From contig JAUPFV010000001.1 in assembly GCA_036936605.1 (NCBI GenBank), positions 76,775,910 to 76,839,909 of the forward strand: a stretch of 64,000 nt of DNA, in the 5' to 3' direction. Under the pieces are notes generated by a model. That model did not search any database. It was not told where the DNA came from and saw nothing but the letters and a program-made list of their open reading frames with translations. The DNA is from Limnanthes douglasii subsp. nivea. Its lineage: Eukaryota; Streptophyta; Magnoliopsida; Brassicales; Limnanthaceae. This document shows positions 23,760 through 36,265 of the stretch, piece by piece. Numbering within the stretch: position 1 is the first letter of the stretch; the number at the start of each line of letters is the position of its first letter. A program made the position numbers and the translations under genes.

Positions 23760-24770
23760 TTTTAACATTTCAAAAATAAAAAAACTATGATGGGAGTCAA
23801 GGCCTTGATAACCATCTCTAGCAGTTTAAGAATGTCATGATGAGTTTTGATGATGATGATGACAAGCTGTTGTACATAGCATTTTCTAAAACTTTCAAGG
23901 ATAGCGCCTCAAAGTGGTATAATAGATTACTACATGGGTCGATCAAGAATTTTGACATGTTTTGGATGGCCTTCCGAAAGCAATTTATGGGAAGTAAAGA
24001 TCTTGTGGGGAATGGAGATACAATAATCCATTGTTGGCAACAACTTAATAAATATTTAAAAGATTACACCCAAAATTTTGTGAACATCAAAGATAGATTG
24101 ACATACTACTTCGAACATGTGGTTATAGTTGTGCTCAGACAAGGTTTGTCAATTAGTGAATTGGCAGATTCAGTGACCCGTAAGAAGGCAATGACTTGGG
24201 GTAGTTTGTTAAATCAAGTTGGAAATCAAATCATTGTGGAGAAAACCAAAAGATTAAGACAACCTCATCAATATAGACATGTCCCTACAACCCCTCTTCC
24301 ACAAGCAAGTAGCCAGCCGCAAGCTACAGTTAACAACCGTTTGAAAGAATCTGAATCGGGTTCCCATCAGCCAAGACCAAGCCATCTAATCAAGGGCGGG
24401 TATCTGGGCCAAAGGAGAATCAGTTGGTCTAACCAAGTAATTTTACGAAGCTGATTGAAAATGTTGCAACTATTTATGACAAGTCCTAAAACTTTATGCA
24501 TTCTGAAAGCCTGCACCTATCCAGAATCTGAGAGAAAATTGAAATACACGATTATGCAAATACCATAACAACGTGAGACACGATACTAAGGATTGTATTG
24601 TTTTAAAACAGGAGATACAGTCGTTAATTGAAAATGGAAAATTAACCACTTTCATTAAACCACAAGTCGGAAAAAGAAAAGTGAGAAATCGATCACAGCC
24701 AAGCACAAGTGGGGCACATATAGCTTCACCTGTTATCCGTCGGAAAATCACGGAAGCTCCCAAATAGGAA
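23760..24770 (+). pseudogene. Tat-B gag
   Basis: Capsid-type gag. The longest intact part (23837-24454) starts MMSFDDDDDKLLYIAFSKTF and carries the Retrotrans_gag pattern: SASKWYNRLLHGSIKNFDMF, then FRKQFMG and, further on, LRQGLSISELADSV. A frameshift near 24454 leads to a following frame, with RHDTKDCIVLKQEIQSLIEN (24573-24767) typical of the gag-protease linker of Tat elements. The leader of about 790 bp before it (22990-23760) has only broken frames. Confidence 0.82.
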
Positions 24771-24776
24771 AGCACA

Positions 24777-27700
24777 ATGGTGATTATTGAACAATTTGAT
24801 GTGGATTTGGAATATTTGGACCCTGATCCAGATTGGAATCAAATCAATGTGATAACTGAGAATAATGGTACAGTTTTCAATTTGTGTCAGTTCTTTGAAT
24901 CATTAACTATATTCGGAAGAGACACAATGACTGCACCTTCAAGTTGCTCCAGGAAAAGGTATGTGGTTATCTTGACCACACAATTAGAAGGGAAATTGTA
25001 TTCTTGTCTGTATCAAAACCCCACCCCATTCATAGTTTTTGACGAAGATGATCTAAGGAATATTTCTGGGACACACGAAGATACCATGTTAATAGGGGCA
25101 TCTATTAAGGGAACAAAATCTACGAATCTTAATCGATATTAGTATCTCAACCAATATCTTATTTATGTCCACCTATAGAAAAATAAAGAACCCATATGTT
25201 ATTCTCTGATCTAACAGAACCATAGTGGCGTTTATAAGCAACTGTAAGAATGTTATTGGGGATTTTGAAGGAGAGGAAATTTTTTGCAAATGATTATTTA
25301 AAAAAATAGTAAGAGTATTATTTGTAGTATTGGATTATCTAATCCTTTATAACACCATCTTTAGTAGATCTTGGCTATCAAGTATTCACGTAGTTGTATC
25401 AACAGTTTATCAGTGTTTAAAATATGCAGTTAAAGGTCAAGTATGAGTGGTTCAGAGCAGCCAGTGGCTAGCGAATGTTATGTCACTGTTCTTACTCCAA
25501 AGTCTCTAGAGAATGTGGCAACTAAAAAAGAATAGCAATTACTTGAGTCCTCTTTGGATCTGAACAAGATAAATTATCTAAGATACACTTCTACTGAAGT
25601 GATCCATATCGAATATGTTAAAGTACGTAGCTTAGCGAATGGGAAGAATGTCAAGATTGACACCAAGTTTTCCATCCGAATTAAAACAAGCGTCATTGTC
25701 TTTCTTATCTAAGAATTTTCATGATGTGACATGTTATCTGTATGATCTGATGTGTGCCCAGTAATACAAAGAAGAAGAGATTTTTCTAGAGATAAATCTG
25801 AAGCTATTATAAAAGACGTAGACGGATTAACAAACATGGGGCATATCCAATGATCTCAGTATCCATTATGGATATCAAACTCGGTGTTCGTAAAAAATAA
25901 AAATGGTAAATGGAGAATATGTATTGATTTCACATATTTTAACACGGCATATTATAAGGATCCCTTCCCTGTTCCTCGGATAGATCAGTTGGTGGATTTC
26001 ACCTCAGGAAATAAATTTTTATCTTTTATGGATGCCTTTACTGGGTACAATCATATATAAATGGATATGAATGACCAGGATCATACCACGTTTATTACTG
26101 AGATGAGTTTGTACTGCTATGAGGTAATTTCATTCAGTTTAAAGAATGATGGGGCTACTTACCAACATTTGGTCAACAAAGCATTTGTTAGTCGGATTGG
26201 GAGAAATTTAAAAGTTTATAGCAATTACACGATGGTAAAAAAATCTGAGGTAAGAGGATTATTTACTTGACCTCAAAGAAATTTTCTTTGATTTGGAAGC
26301 CATCATTTTAAAGCTAAATCCAGAAAAGTGTACTTTTGGAGTGTGATCCGAGAAGTTTTTAGGCTATGTTATTAATGAGAAAGGGATCTAGGCAGACCCA
26401 GTACAGATTGATGCATTGTTGGAAATGGACCCTCTTCGATCCATAAAATAAGTTCAGGTGTTAATTGGAAGGCTGGTAGCTTTAAATAGGTTTATCTCGA
26501 GGTCATTAGATAAATGTGCATAATTTTTCCAAGTATTAAGGAATACCAAGGAATTCAATTGGTCCCCAAACTGTGATAAGGCGTTCCTCAAAATCAAGAG
26601 ACATCTATCTTCACCTAAAACTTTGTTCAAATAGGACATCATAGAAAGACTGTGTATATTTGGCAGTATTTGATCATGTTATAAGTACAGTTTTAGTCCC
26701 GGAGGTTGACAATTACCCTCGTCTGGTTTATTACATTAGTAAGAGTTTGTTGGATGCTGAAAAAAGATACCTCAACTTAGAAAAGTTGGTTTTTGCCTTG
26801 GTCATAGCAGCCAGAAAAATGAGGCCTTATTTTCAAGCACACTTCATCACAGTTCAAATTTCTTTTGCACTCAAAAGCATGTTACAAAAACTGAATGTAT
26901 CGGGTCGGATGACTAAGTGTTCTATGGAATTGGGGGATTATAAAATTGAATTTGCTCCTTGAACATCAATCAATGCACAAGTTGTAGCACCAATAAACCT
27001 GGAAAATAATGGGTTATTCGAACACACGGAGGATCAAGTATAATGGGTTGTGGGGTTATAATTTATTTACTATCTCCTTTTGGAGACCCAATGTACCAAG
27101 CGATACATTTTGGTTCCAAGGCATCAAATAATGATGCTGAGTATGAAGCGGCAATAACTGGGTTAATGCTTGCTCAAATATGTGGCACCAAAAGAGTATG
27201 ATTGATAAGTGATCTGCAACTGCTCATATATCAAACACAGGGACAATCTGAAACAACGAAAGAATAGTTGGTGAATTATTTGAAAATACTGAGTGAAGTT
27301 TCTACTTGCTTTAAATATGTAAAGTATGAACACGTGCCAAGAGCTGAAAATTCAATGGCTGACTCTTTAGCCAATGTTACATATTCTGAGGCAAGCCCTT
27401 AGATTCCGGTACAAGAGTGCCCTTCTATAACAACAACCCACAAAATGGAAGTTAAAAATGAGGAAAGTTTCCAAATATCAGCCATAGTCAGTCAAGACTG
27501 GAGGTATGGTATCCAAGAATTCATTACTAAAGGAAGCCTTCCCGAAGACAATATCATAGCTAAGAAGTTGAAGTTTAAAGCACATGGGGTTTTGGTTTTG
27601 AGAGTGACCCTTTATAAAAGATCTTTTAGTAAGCCTTTGTTGCGCTATCTCGGATCTGATGAGTCCCAAATAGTTCTATCTGAATTTCATGATGGGGAAG

Positions 27701-28703
27701 GGTCTGTCGATTGTGGTTATAAGTATTTGACTAGAATAGTCTTGTTAGCAGGATATTACTAGAATAATTTTAAGATGTGATCATTGTCAGATATTTGGAA
27801 ATACAATACATGTACCAGTAGTTCATAAGGACTCAAACTCTAAAGTAGTACCCTTTGATAGATGATACCTTGATTTAATTAGACCTCTTCCAATAGCTTT
27901 TGGAGGATGTCGAACTATTATCTTAGAAATTGATTATTTCTCTAAATGTGTAGAGGTATTACCCCTCTCTAGAACTACTTCCAAAGCGGTAATCAAGTTT
28001 ATATTTTCCAACATATGTTGCACATTTAGAATTCCTAGGCATAGTACGACGGATAATGGCCCTCAATTCGATAACAGGGATATGGAGATTTTATGTGCTT
28101 CAAAAAAAATTCACAATTGTTTCTCTTTACCTTTTCATCCTCAAGCAAATGGACAAATAGAGATTGTAAATAGAACTATTTTGATGGAACTTAAAAAAAA
28201 TCTAGAAGAGGCGGCATGCAAATGGACAAATTATTTACAACTGTTGTGGGCCTATCGAACTACTCCACATATTGCTACACAAGAATCTCTTTTTGCATTG
28301 GTTTACGGGATAGATGCAATAGCATCAACAAAGTCTACTTTTCCTTTTTTTAGAGTTCAAAATTATTCTAAATAGGATAATGAGATTGTAGTAAGAGCTC
28401 AGGTAGATTTAATTGAAAAAGATAATCAAAGTTCCTTTAAGAATGGTGCATTATCAAGGTTCAGTGAGAAGCAGTTATGCGTCTAAGATACGAATAAACA
28501 AATTTGAGGTTAGGGATAAGGCTTTAAGAAAGGTATATTTACACACTAAAGACATGAATTTTGGAAAATTGGCGCCGAATTGGGAAGGACCATACACGGT
28601 GTGTGAAAAGATTAAGCATGGAACATATCGATTAACTGATCAAGAAGGCAATCTTTTGAGGCACCCATGAAATATCAAACACTTAAGGTTATACCTTGAA
28701 TAA
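24777..28703 (+). pseudogene. Tat-B pol: protease, RT, RNase H, aRNH, integrase (broken)
   Basis: The protease region is at 24777-25400 (VFDEDDLRNISGTHEDTM upstream of the expected active site, which is decayed). RT is at 25890-26460: NGKWRICIDFTYFNTA, FPVPRIDQLVD, FLSFMDAFTGYN. At 26210-26235 the YIDDM box reads YSNYT, so both catalytic aspartates are lost. RNase H is at 26500-26962 (YYISKSLLDAEKRYLNLEKL). Archaeal-type RNase H is at 27000-27400 (NDAEYEAAITGLMLAQICGT, then MADSLANV). The integrase zinc domain lies near 27700-27800. Its core is at 27860-28370 with TDNGPQFDN and PQANGQIEIVNRT intact. The C-terminus ends NIKHLRLYLE with a stop at 28701. Many in-frame stops make it inactive. Confidence 0.88.
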
Positions 28704-28880
28704 ATATGTTCTGTAAATATTTACCTTGTTTTGATTCAGTGTAAATATTTGGAGGCATACTATTTCCTACTCTGGTGGCTTGGGGAGGTTTTAATGAGGT
28801 GTCCAAATCGTTATCAATCTATCACATTACCTTTAAAATTTGTTATAAGTGTGGCTTTTGTTTGTTAAATATTTATGTTT

Positions 28881-29250
28881 TCGAATGGATTACCTTCGAA
28901 TGGCTTGTGTATGTTATATTTTTTATGCCTTCAAATGAATTGCATTTAAATGACTTGTGTATGTTAAGTTTTTTATACCTTCGAATGGCTTGTGTATGTT
29001 AAGTTTTTTAGGACTTCGAATGGATTACCTTTGAATGGCTTGTGTATATTAAGTTTTTTTATGACTTCGAATGGATTACCTTCAAACGGCTTGTGTATGT
29101 TAAATTTTTTATGCCTTCGAATGGATTACCTTCAAATGGCTTGTGCATGTTAAGTTTTTTATGCCTTCGAAGGATTACCTTCCAATGGCTTGTGTATTTG
29201 ATTAATTTTTTATTCCTATGAATGGATTACCTTCTAATGGTTTGTGTTTA
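28881..29250 (+). repeat. Tandem array of about 50-bp units in the Tat-B 3' region
   Basis: Roughly seven to eight units built on TCGAATGGATTACCTTCGAA, then TGGCTTGTGTATGTTAAG and TTTTTTATGCCT. Units differ by point changes; one is shortened to about 35 bp (near 28980). The array lies just after the pol stop and before the antisense ORF. Tandem arrays in this position are known in other Tat-lineage elements. Confidence 0.85.
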
Positions 29251-29489
29251 AAGATTAATTATCTTCGAGTAAAGTGAACTAAGAGATAAAGGTAAGAATA
29301 TATAAGAAAATAAGCTAAGTTGATGAGGTGATAACAAATACAAAATGCCTTAGGTGACCCAAGGATTTAATAAAATCCGGGGAGAGTATCATAAAAATGC
29401 CTTGGGCATGCTAAGGACTTATACAAAAATTTCTGATTAAAGTCACAAAGTGCATTAGATACAACAAGGGCTTGTACAAAAACAAAATT

Positions 29490-32379
29490 ACAAAAATCTA
29501 CTGACTTTTAGGCTCGTCCTCATTGACATCTTCTTTTTCTCCTTATCTGAACTTTCACTTTCAGAGTCCCTTTCATCACTGTTTTTGAAACCGTGGTTGG
29601 GTGAATTCTCAGAGATACCCAGCTGATCGACTATGCACATATCACGGGGCATCAAGTTATCTGGGACCAGTCCCCATATAGACCCAAGGGCTATTGTGGG
29701 AAATTTTTTATGGAATTACAACACCATATCCGATTTGGTTGATGTATCTCTCTTGTGTAAGGAATCTATCACCCCATTGGCATATGTAACTATAGCATCA
29801 ACTACCTCTTGGGTAAATTTCTCTTTGAGAGAGGCTATTTTATCAGTTATCTCTTGAGTGTTCTTCTCGCCCAACAAACGTTCAATCGTGGCTCTATTTT
29901 CAGTATATTGGTTCTTCAATGAAGTAATCTCCCCATAACTAGATGATTGCAGTTTCTAATCAGATTGCAGTTTCTAATCAGATTGCAGCTTTTCATGATC
30001 TCAGTTTTCCTTGGCAAGCTCCTTTTTCACATACTTGACCTCTTCAGATAGACGATCAACTTTGGATTTTTCCTCTTCAGCCGAAGCTTTCAAATTCCTG
30101 TTATCCTCTTGAAGAGAAGTGATGATCTCAATTTGGGACCTTACTTGTATCTCAAGTTCAACAATTGGCCTCACGTAGCTCATCACTGAATACCCTAGTA
30201 CATCGTTTTTCTTTGATAACTCAAAGGGAACCCCTTCGAACACCACAACGGTATCAGTACTTATGGATTATGGGAAGTCAGATTCAAAAGCTTTAGAGTC
30301 AAAATCCTGCATACCTTATATTGGGTTAACATCTCTGAACGTCTGCCTTTCAGAAGGGGGAAGTAGTGGAGAAGGAGGATCATATATTATGGTTGATGGA
30401 GGTTCAACAATAGGGATTTTTGGAGGAAACATTTATGTACGATAGACAATCTCCGAACGAGTTAAGGTTTTCTTCCTTTTTGTGTCTCTCTTATCAATGT
30501 CTTGTTTGCCCCTCTTGTATATCTTTTTCTTCTTAAGAACATGAGAGTTCAACGGCGTCTCACCTTCCTCCACAGTGGCGATAATAACAGCTAACAAGCC
30601 AGAGTCCATCTAATATGGTTTGTCTTCATTTCCTACTTCGAAAGTAAACTGTGGCAGGCCTTCTTTGTTATTTTTATCCTTCTTATTTTGATGGTCGGGG
30701 GCTCAGTTCCTGGTTATGAGATACAACTTGCCATTAGTGGATTTGGTTCTCTCTAGAATGGCAGAAGGCTAAAGAGGAGTGATAAACTGCTCCCATGTCA
30801 ACTCTTATTCGGGATTAGTCCTCCAGAGGTGACTTTGAACAAAACTGGCGGGAATGAAGCACTGATGGAAGCCATTGGACCACTTTGCCTCTGCCCGCTG
30901 ATTTAGCCTCTTAAAAGTGACCTTCATGTCATCCAGATGGTGCATATAGGACTTTGAAATAGCTGATAAAAAAAGAAGTTGGGTGTAAATAGTGAAATAT
31001 TTGATGAGAAAAATAGAAGGTCAAAGATAATTTCTAGAAAACCTACATGTATTCTTCCAATATCTGGTGAGTTGGCTCAGATTATGTTAGGAGCTGATTT
31101 TCTTACCATTCTCACACCATCCACTAATAAAAATAAATTGTGTCTTCTATATGTTATCTACCTCCAACAGATCATCCACTACTTTGTAGTCATTCCTCAT
31201 ATTAAAGTAGTATAAGAGAATTTAGGAGTTGCAGGATAGCCCCGAGACAGCATCCAGTTGCTACATTGCCATCAGAGTCTTAGATAGCCTTGACACTATA
31301 ATGCTTGCCATTATTATGAACAAGGCATTCGAACTAGCTGCACTTGGAGACAACCCTACCAAACTAAATTATTTTAAGATCTCATGGTCCAAGGGAAACC
31401 GAAGGCCCAGTTGAGCATATCGGTATAAACTACAAACTTCCTAAGGCTATAGCTCATCGGAGTCTCTCTAGGTTTAGGCAGCCTTACATTAACTGTTTCG
31501 AGGAACCCCCACTTAAATCGAATAGCCTCTAACTCATATTCATGAAATTAAACGTCAGAAATCTAATCTAGAGATAAGAGTTATTCGACATTAACCCTTG
31601 TGAAGTTGGGCCTGGCGCGTTTGATTAGAGATGGAATAAGAGTCTCAATTTTTGTTGTCATATATTTACCTTTTCTTTTGTTATCACCACCTTGTTTACC
31701 CTTCGGAGGTTTCTTCTTCTTTGCCTTCGAAGTCTCGTGAGTCTAACAAGATGTCTCAAGGTGGGAGTCTTCGCTAATATTCTCCATATTCTATTCCATA
31801 AACTTAGGACTAGATCCTGAAGGCTCAATAGGCTGAGTATCAACATTCTCTTCTTCAGGTTGAGAGGACTCAGGTGGCGGCATTTCTTGATTTTCCTTAC
31901 TATTTGGATTTATTGGAAGCTAATTTAGAAGATTTATAGGGTCTCCTGCCCTGTTCAAACTTTGTAAGGATGGGATATTGCAGTTTTTGTGGCATTGTTG
32001 GCTTTTTTTCCACAGAGGGTCTAGCTTTGGTTTTTGATAGTCTAGTCACTCTGCGTCGAGTGTTCACCTTGGAGTTTGATCCCATGGCTTTGAAAGTGGT
32101 ATGATTTCGACGGTTAGTGGCCCCTTGAGATTGAGATTATTTGAGTGGTTTAGGTGAACGGTTTGGTGAGGTGAATGATTGAGCAGTCGAGGAAGGTTTG
32201 GAGGAAATGTTACGCCTATTGTAAGGATAAAATACTCTGTAATCAGCAAATTGAGTTACAACAACAGTACATGAAGAGGCAGGCAACCCAGTAACGACTA
32301 TTGCATTTTTCTTCTCTTCTTCTAGTGTGGAAAAGTACAACCAAACACCTTGGGTCAATGCATTTATGGAAGTGAACAT
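29490..32379 (-). pseudogene. Tat-B antisense extra ORF, coiled-coil C-terminus (broken)
   Basis: On the minus strand, pieces of one protein can be followed from a possible start at 32379 (MFTSINALTQGVW) or 32085 (MGSNSKVNTRRRVTRLSKTK), through a Lys/Arg-rich part (KKKKPPKGKQGGDNKRKGK near 31700). A middle block follows (EAIRFKWGFLETVNVRLPKP near 31500). From 30246 there is a long coiled coil (EEEKSKVDRLSEEVKYVKKE), then IDSLHKRDTSTKSDMVL and an acidic tail DSESESSDKEK near 29550. A triple repeat of KLQSD, each with a stop, lies at about 29945-30000. Position and architecture match the antisense ORF of Tat-A, though sequence similarity is low. Function unknown; stops show decay. Confidence 0.68.
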
Positions 32380-32504
32380 GTAAACACTGATATTATGCCG
32401 AAAAAAGAATCTATGGTGGTTGACACGGTGGAGGAATATAAAAGATCGTCGGTGAAGAATTAAGTATCAATTATGCAGAACTGTTTCTCTGTCTAGAATG
32501 CACA

Positions 32505-32513
32505 TTCTCTCTC

Positions 32514-32553
<40 letters not shown>

Positions 32554-32600
32554 AAAATTCTTAAAATGAGAAAATATAAAATAAACTTATATAGAAACTG
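32505..32600 (-). promoter_or_regulatory. Promoter-like block for the Tat-B antisense ORF, with GA repeat
   Basis: On the minus strand a TATATAAG box (32593-32586) is followed about 33 bases downstream by a long GA tract (the CT run at 32505-32552 on the plus strand). The antisense ORF starts 170-470 bases further downstream. TATA box, GA-rich leader and ORF are in the order expected for a plant promoter. Use as a promoter is inferred; the CT run is also simply a microsatellite. Confidence 0.45.
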
Positions 32601-32950
32601 TAAGAAATGCTTAAGTGCCCTACTAGAGAAGTGAAGATGATAATGATAGCTATGAAACTCTAGAGGAGTGGAAACGTCTCCTATTTGATTGGTTAGTTTT
32701 ACCTAGGGTAAAACAAATTCGTGGCTCCAATTAAAAATTGATACGTGTCATGAAGAAGTAACTGGTTAAAAGTTGTGACTTCTGGACAGTAATCGTCTTC
32801 GAACTATGCCTTTGGAAGTGGATCAGATAAATTTCACTACTCGGGTTATGAAATGTTGGCTAGTCAAGCTTGAAGATATGAATCAATACGATTCTGATGG
32901 GTTCCAGTTAGCCCTCCCAAAATAGTTTTGAGAAGGCTGAGGGGGCTAGG

Positions 32951-33382
32951 TGATGGGCATCAGAAATGTTTGAGGATGGTAAACAAAGATATGTTCAGAT
33001 TTCTTTGAGGGGGAAATTTAGACCTAAGATAAATTCTATACTTACGCTATTTTTTTTACCTTTTTACTAAGTTGTGTGGATGACGCAGTAGTGTGCTTGG
33101 TATATCTTTCATTATTATGAAATATGTAATTAAAAGTGGTTAATGGGCTTCATTAATCCATGCGTTTGACGCATATCTATAACCCGGTCTGATTGGCCCA
33201 TTAACACAAAAAATAGCCTATAAGAGCTTTGACAAACAACATTTAAGATAGTTGGGATATTATCTATCTAAGCATTAAACACGGCAGTTCAATTATCTCT
33301 CTACCTTATACCTTAAATTTAATACATTACGTTGATAATTATCTAAATAACCTTCGAACCAGTTTACACCTTATCTGTATCA
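32951..33382 (+). repeat. Tat-B 3' LTR
   Basis: Starts TGATGGGCATCAGAAATG directly after the polypurine tract GAGGGGGCTAGG (32939-32950). Its 3' end is near 33376-33382 (CACCTTATCTGTATCA). It has about 40 bp not present in the 5' LTR. Confidence 0.85.
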
Positions 33383-33662
33383 ACCTACAAAAGAAAAATA
33401 AAAAGAAACAAAATATATTATATAAAATAGTTATCTCATTTTAATAATTAAAAGCATTTAATATTAATTTTGTTTATGGATGAAAAAAATGATTTGCGTT
33501 CACGCACACGACCTCGAGTTCTACCGGAGGATCATCCGTTTGAGGTGCATCTTTAACCAGAAAAAAAATTGAACAAACATGGGTGTTAAGCAATAAAAGT
33601 ACATTTAAAAATGGTCGCAATTAGTTTTCCACAACTCGGTAAGGATATCCAATTTCCTAACA

Positions 33663-36265
33663 GTGCATTCTTTTTATAATATTTCAACTGACGTAGTTCT
33701 TCATCGCATAAACATCTTCTCTAAAATATGTTACCTTAAATACAACTATTTATGTATTTCTAGTCTGTGTACTAATGATTGTCTGAGGAGTTGTCATCCA
33801 CTTTTGGCACCAAATAAACCATGGGCGATGGCTCTAAACCTACCATTTACATCGAGCCTAATATTGGTAATTTTGTTTATGAAAGGACACACAAATTATG
33901 GTATGTTTGATGCATACCTCGTTCCAGGTATGTTAGGTATTATTTTACCAGCATTAGGCAAACTCATTGGGGTTGGTTTAACGATAATTGACGGTTTTTC
34001 TTTAATGTTATTTACCATAACGGAGTTACTTTTCCATTAGATGCAACTCGTTCTTGTGTTGTTGTCGGAGGTTTTATTACGGAATTAGTATGGACTTGTA
34101 CAACGACCGTTCTAGCGGTGCTACCAAAAGTATCAATCGGTGTTCTGAAACTAGGGACAGGTGTTCCCATCTTTGAAGTTTCTGTGTTATCTCCATGGGA
34201 CTTTAACCACTCTTTTCTGTGTATACATGCATAGAATGATACCTTCTGGTAGAATAACAAGACTAGTTTTTTTGCCCTTACCGCGACCACGACCACTGGG
34301 AATACGACTGTGGGTTTTCACATTTTGTAAGGGTTCGCAAAGAATATAATTAGAAGGATCCGAAATCCGTGTAAAGTTTTTAAGCCAATGACTTTGTTCA
34401 TAAACATCAAACTATCATGGTTTTTCATTTAAATTTGAAAAATTAGCTTTGACCTTTTCTTTCCCGATTAGTTTAACTCAATGGACCATCTCTAATTATC
34501 TCCAATGCTCGTTTGTAACTCGGCTAAGAACATACTCACCTTTTATTCGGATGGGCTTTAGTTTGTAGGTACATGGTAACTCATGTGTCGTACAATAGAT
34601 ACAATTGCATGTGTTGTCTTAACCTCTGATCTTCTTGATCTTTTCATGATATTATCGTATATTATCGTCAAAGCGATTTTTGATACATATCCCCGTAGTA
34701 ATTTTAAATGTTTAAAAACTTAGAATTTATGAAGAAGACGGCACTTGTTAACTTCATAGATGATGAACTTGACCCAATACATTTCTTCAAAGTAGCGTAC
34801 GAGCTTTCCACCCTATTAGACGTGTGATTTTCAAAATGCATGATCTTGTTAGTGTATGCATGAACAAAATTTTATTTATATAGTGTAATCCATAAGTATA
34901 GGACGTACTCGACCGCCTTCTCGTGGTTTTTGAACATCCCCTGTATTCTATCCAACCTCTTGTTCATTTTGTCAACAGTGGTCGATGCGACGATGTCATT
35001 CCAAGTGACCAAAAATGTGTACACTCGTTGTCATCTTTTAAAAAATTTGTTGTTTTACCACTTATTGTTGATATGTCATTCTCATACACATGTGACTCGT
35101 GCTCGAAAATACTTTATCTATGTTATTCATCAAAGTGAGTTCGATCATTGATTATAAAACAAGGCAGCACATAATTGTTTTCTTCCATAATCGTTTTTAA
35201 AAATCCTAAAACTCATTCGTAGGTGTCTTGCTTCTCTTTCGTTATGAATGTAAATCCAGTGCAAAATGTTTTGTTAGTCGCTGTAACCCCGACTACTTCC
35301 AACAATGGCATCTATTATCTAATACCCTTGTAAGTGTTATCCATGATTAGCAACCGGAGGAAGGCATGTAATAAATTAATGTTAACCGGATGTGCAAAAA
35401 ACATTATTACATTAGATCCTTCATTGGTTGTCTGATGCCAAAATATGTATTTGTGCATTTGTAATTTTGCTAACAAGCATTGCATTTGCGACCGACCACC
35501 ATTTTCCACCAAACTTGTTCTTTGACGGTAACTGTATACGTGACAGATGTTGGACGCATTCTTCGAATCATCCTTCTTTAAAACACCAAATATTTGACGC
35601 AGAGTTATTTTGTTTACCGTCAAATCGTCGATAAAACTTTTTTTCTTTGGTTTTAACTTCGAACATTACAGATATTCTTGTCCATATACAATCTGATCAT
35701 GATTGTGTTTGTTGAAAGTCACACTTAAGATCCACTTATCATCATCTATAACCGGTTTACCAACAAATGAAAAGGACAAATGATTTTTTTACTATCGCAC
35801 GACTTCGACTTATGATCACATTTTTTTCACTGTAGACCTAAAGATATTGGATATCTCTTATTTATAATCTACTTTATTTGTTTTTCCTTTTTTTCTCAGT
35901 TCCGTAGATTATATTTTAAGCGAGAAACCCAAGTCTTTTGCTATTTTTTTTTATCCATTCAGTCATTTACTCTAAGCTATACTTCTCGTAAGTTACAAAA
36001 TGGTGAACATAGTTCATAACGGCTGATATTTCACATTGAATAACCTCCTACAATGCATTTGAACAAATGAATCAACTGAACCCGAAAACCGAAATACGTA
36101 AGACCATTCTGCTATATGGCAGAATTTGTGCTCGTTCTGCCATGGTCGTGGCCCGAAATATTAACTCAGTTCAACAATGTCATGGCACTCTGGTCATTAT
36201 GTCTGACATCGATTTGACAAAAAATATAATTTTTCTCGTCAAGATAATGGCGACGAACACCATCT
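33663..36265 (-). pseudogene. MULE/FAR1-type transposase pseudogene with OTU-like segment
   Basis: Read on the minus strand. Near 35690-35760 there is a FAR1-type end, KWILSVTFNKHNHDQIVYGQ. At 35315-35623 there is LRQIFGVLKKDD, ENGGRSQMQCLLAKLQMHKY and AHPVNINLLHAFLRLLIMDN, then near 35290 VGVTATNKTFCTGFTF. These follow the MULE transposase pattern (ENAGRSQMQxLLxKL, FPxVLIMDCTYKTN, GVTSTxxTFSxxFAF). Further on, near 33800-33870, INKITNIRLDVNGRFRAIAH resembles the OTU block (V.V.GDGNCGFRAIA), with the catalytic Cys replaced by Gly. Stops and frameshifts abound. No terminal inverted repeats or target duplications were identified, so element limits are only those of the recognisable coding text. 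Confidence 0.72.

Larger units (their letters stand above)
22588..33382 (+). mobile_element. Ty3/gypsy retrotransposon, Tat lineage (Tat-B)
   Basis: Direct LTRs (22588-22970 and 32951 to about 33380) enclose gag, protease, RT, RNase H, archaeal-type RNase H, integrase, a 50-bp tandem array and an antisense ORF. The layout parallels Tat-A, but sequence and LTRs differ, so this is a different family of the same lineage. All coding parts have stops, and the RT active site is destroyed. No clean target-site duplication was recognised because the LTR outer ends have mutated. Confidence 0.9.

Noticed and set aside
28775..29002. Small protein with repeated ending
   Set aside because: It reads through the 50-bp tandem array of Tat-B; repetitive translation without a family pattern.
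28881..29250. CRISPR-like array
   Set aside because: Units are contiguous degenerate tandem repeats without unique spacers, inside a plant retrotransposon.
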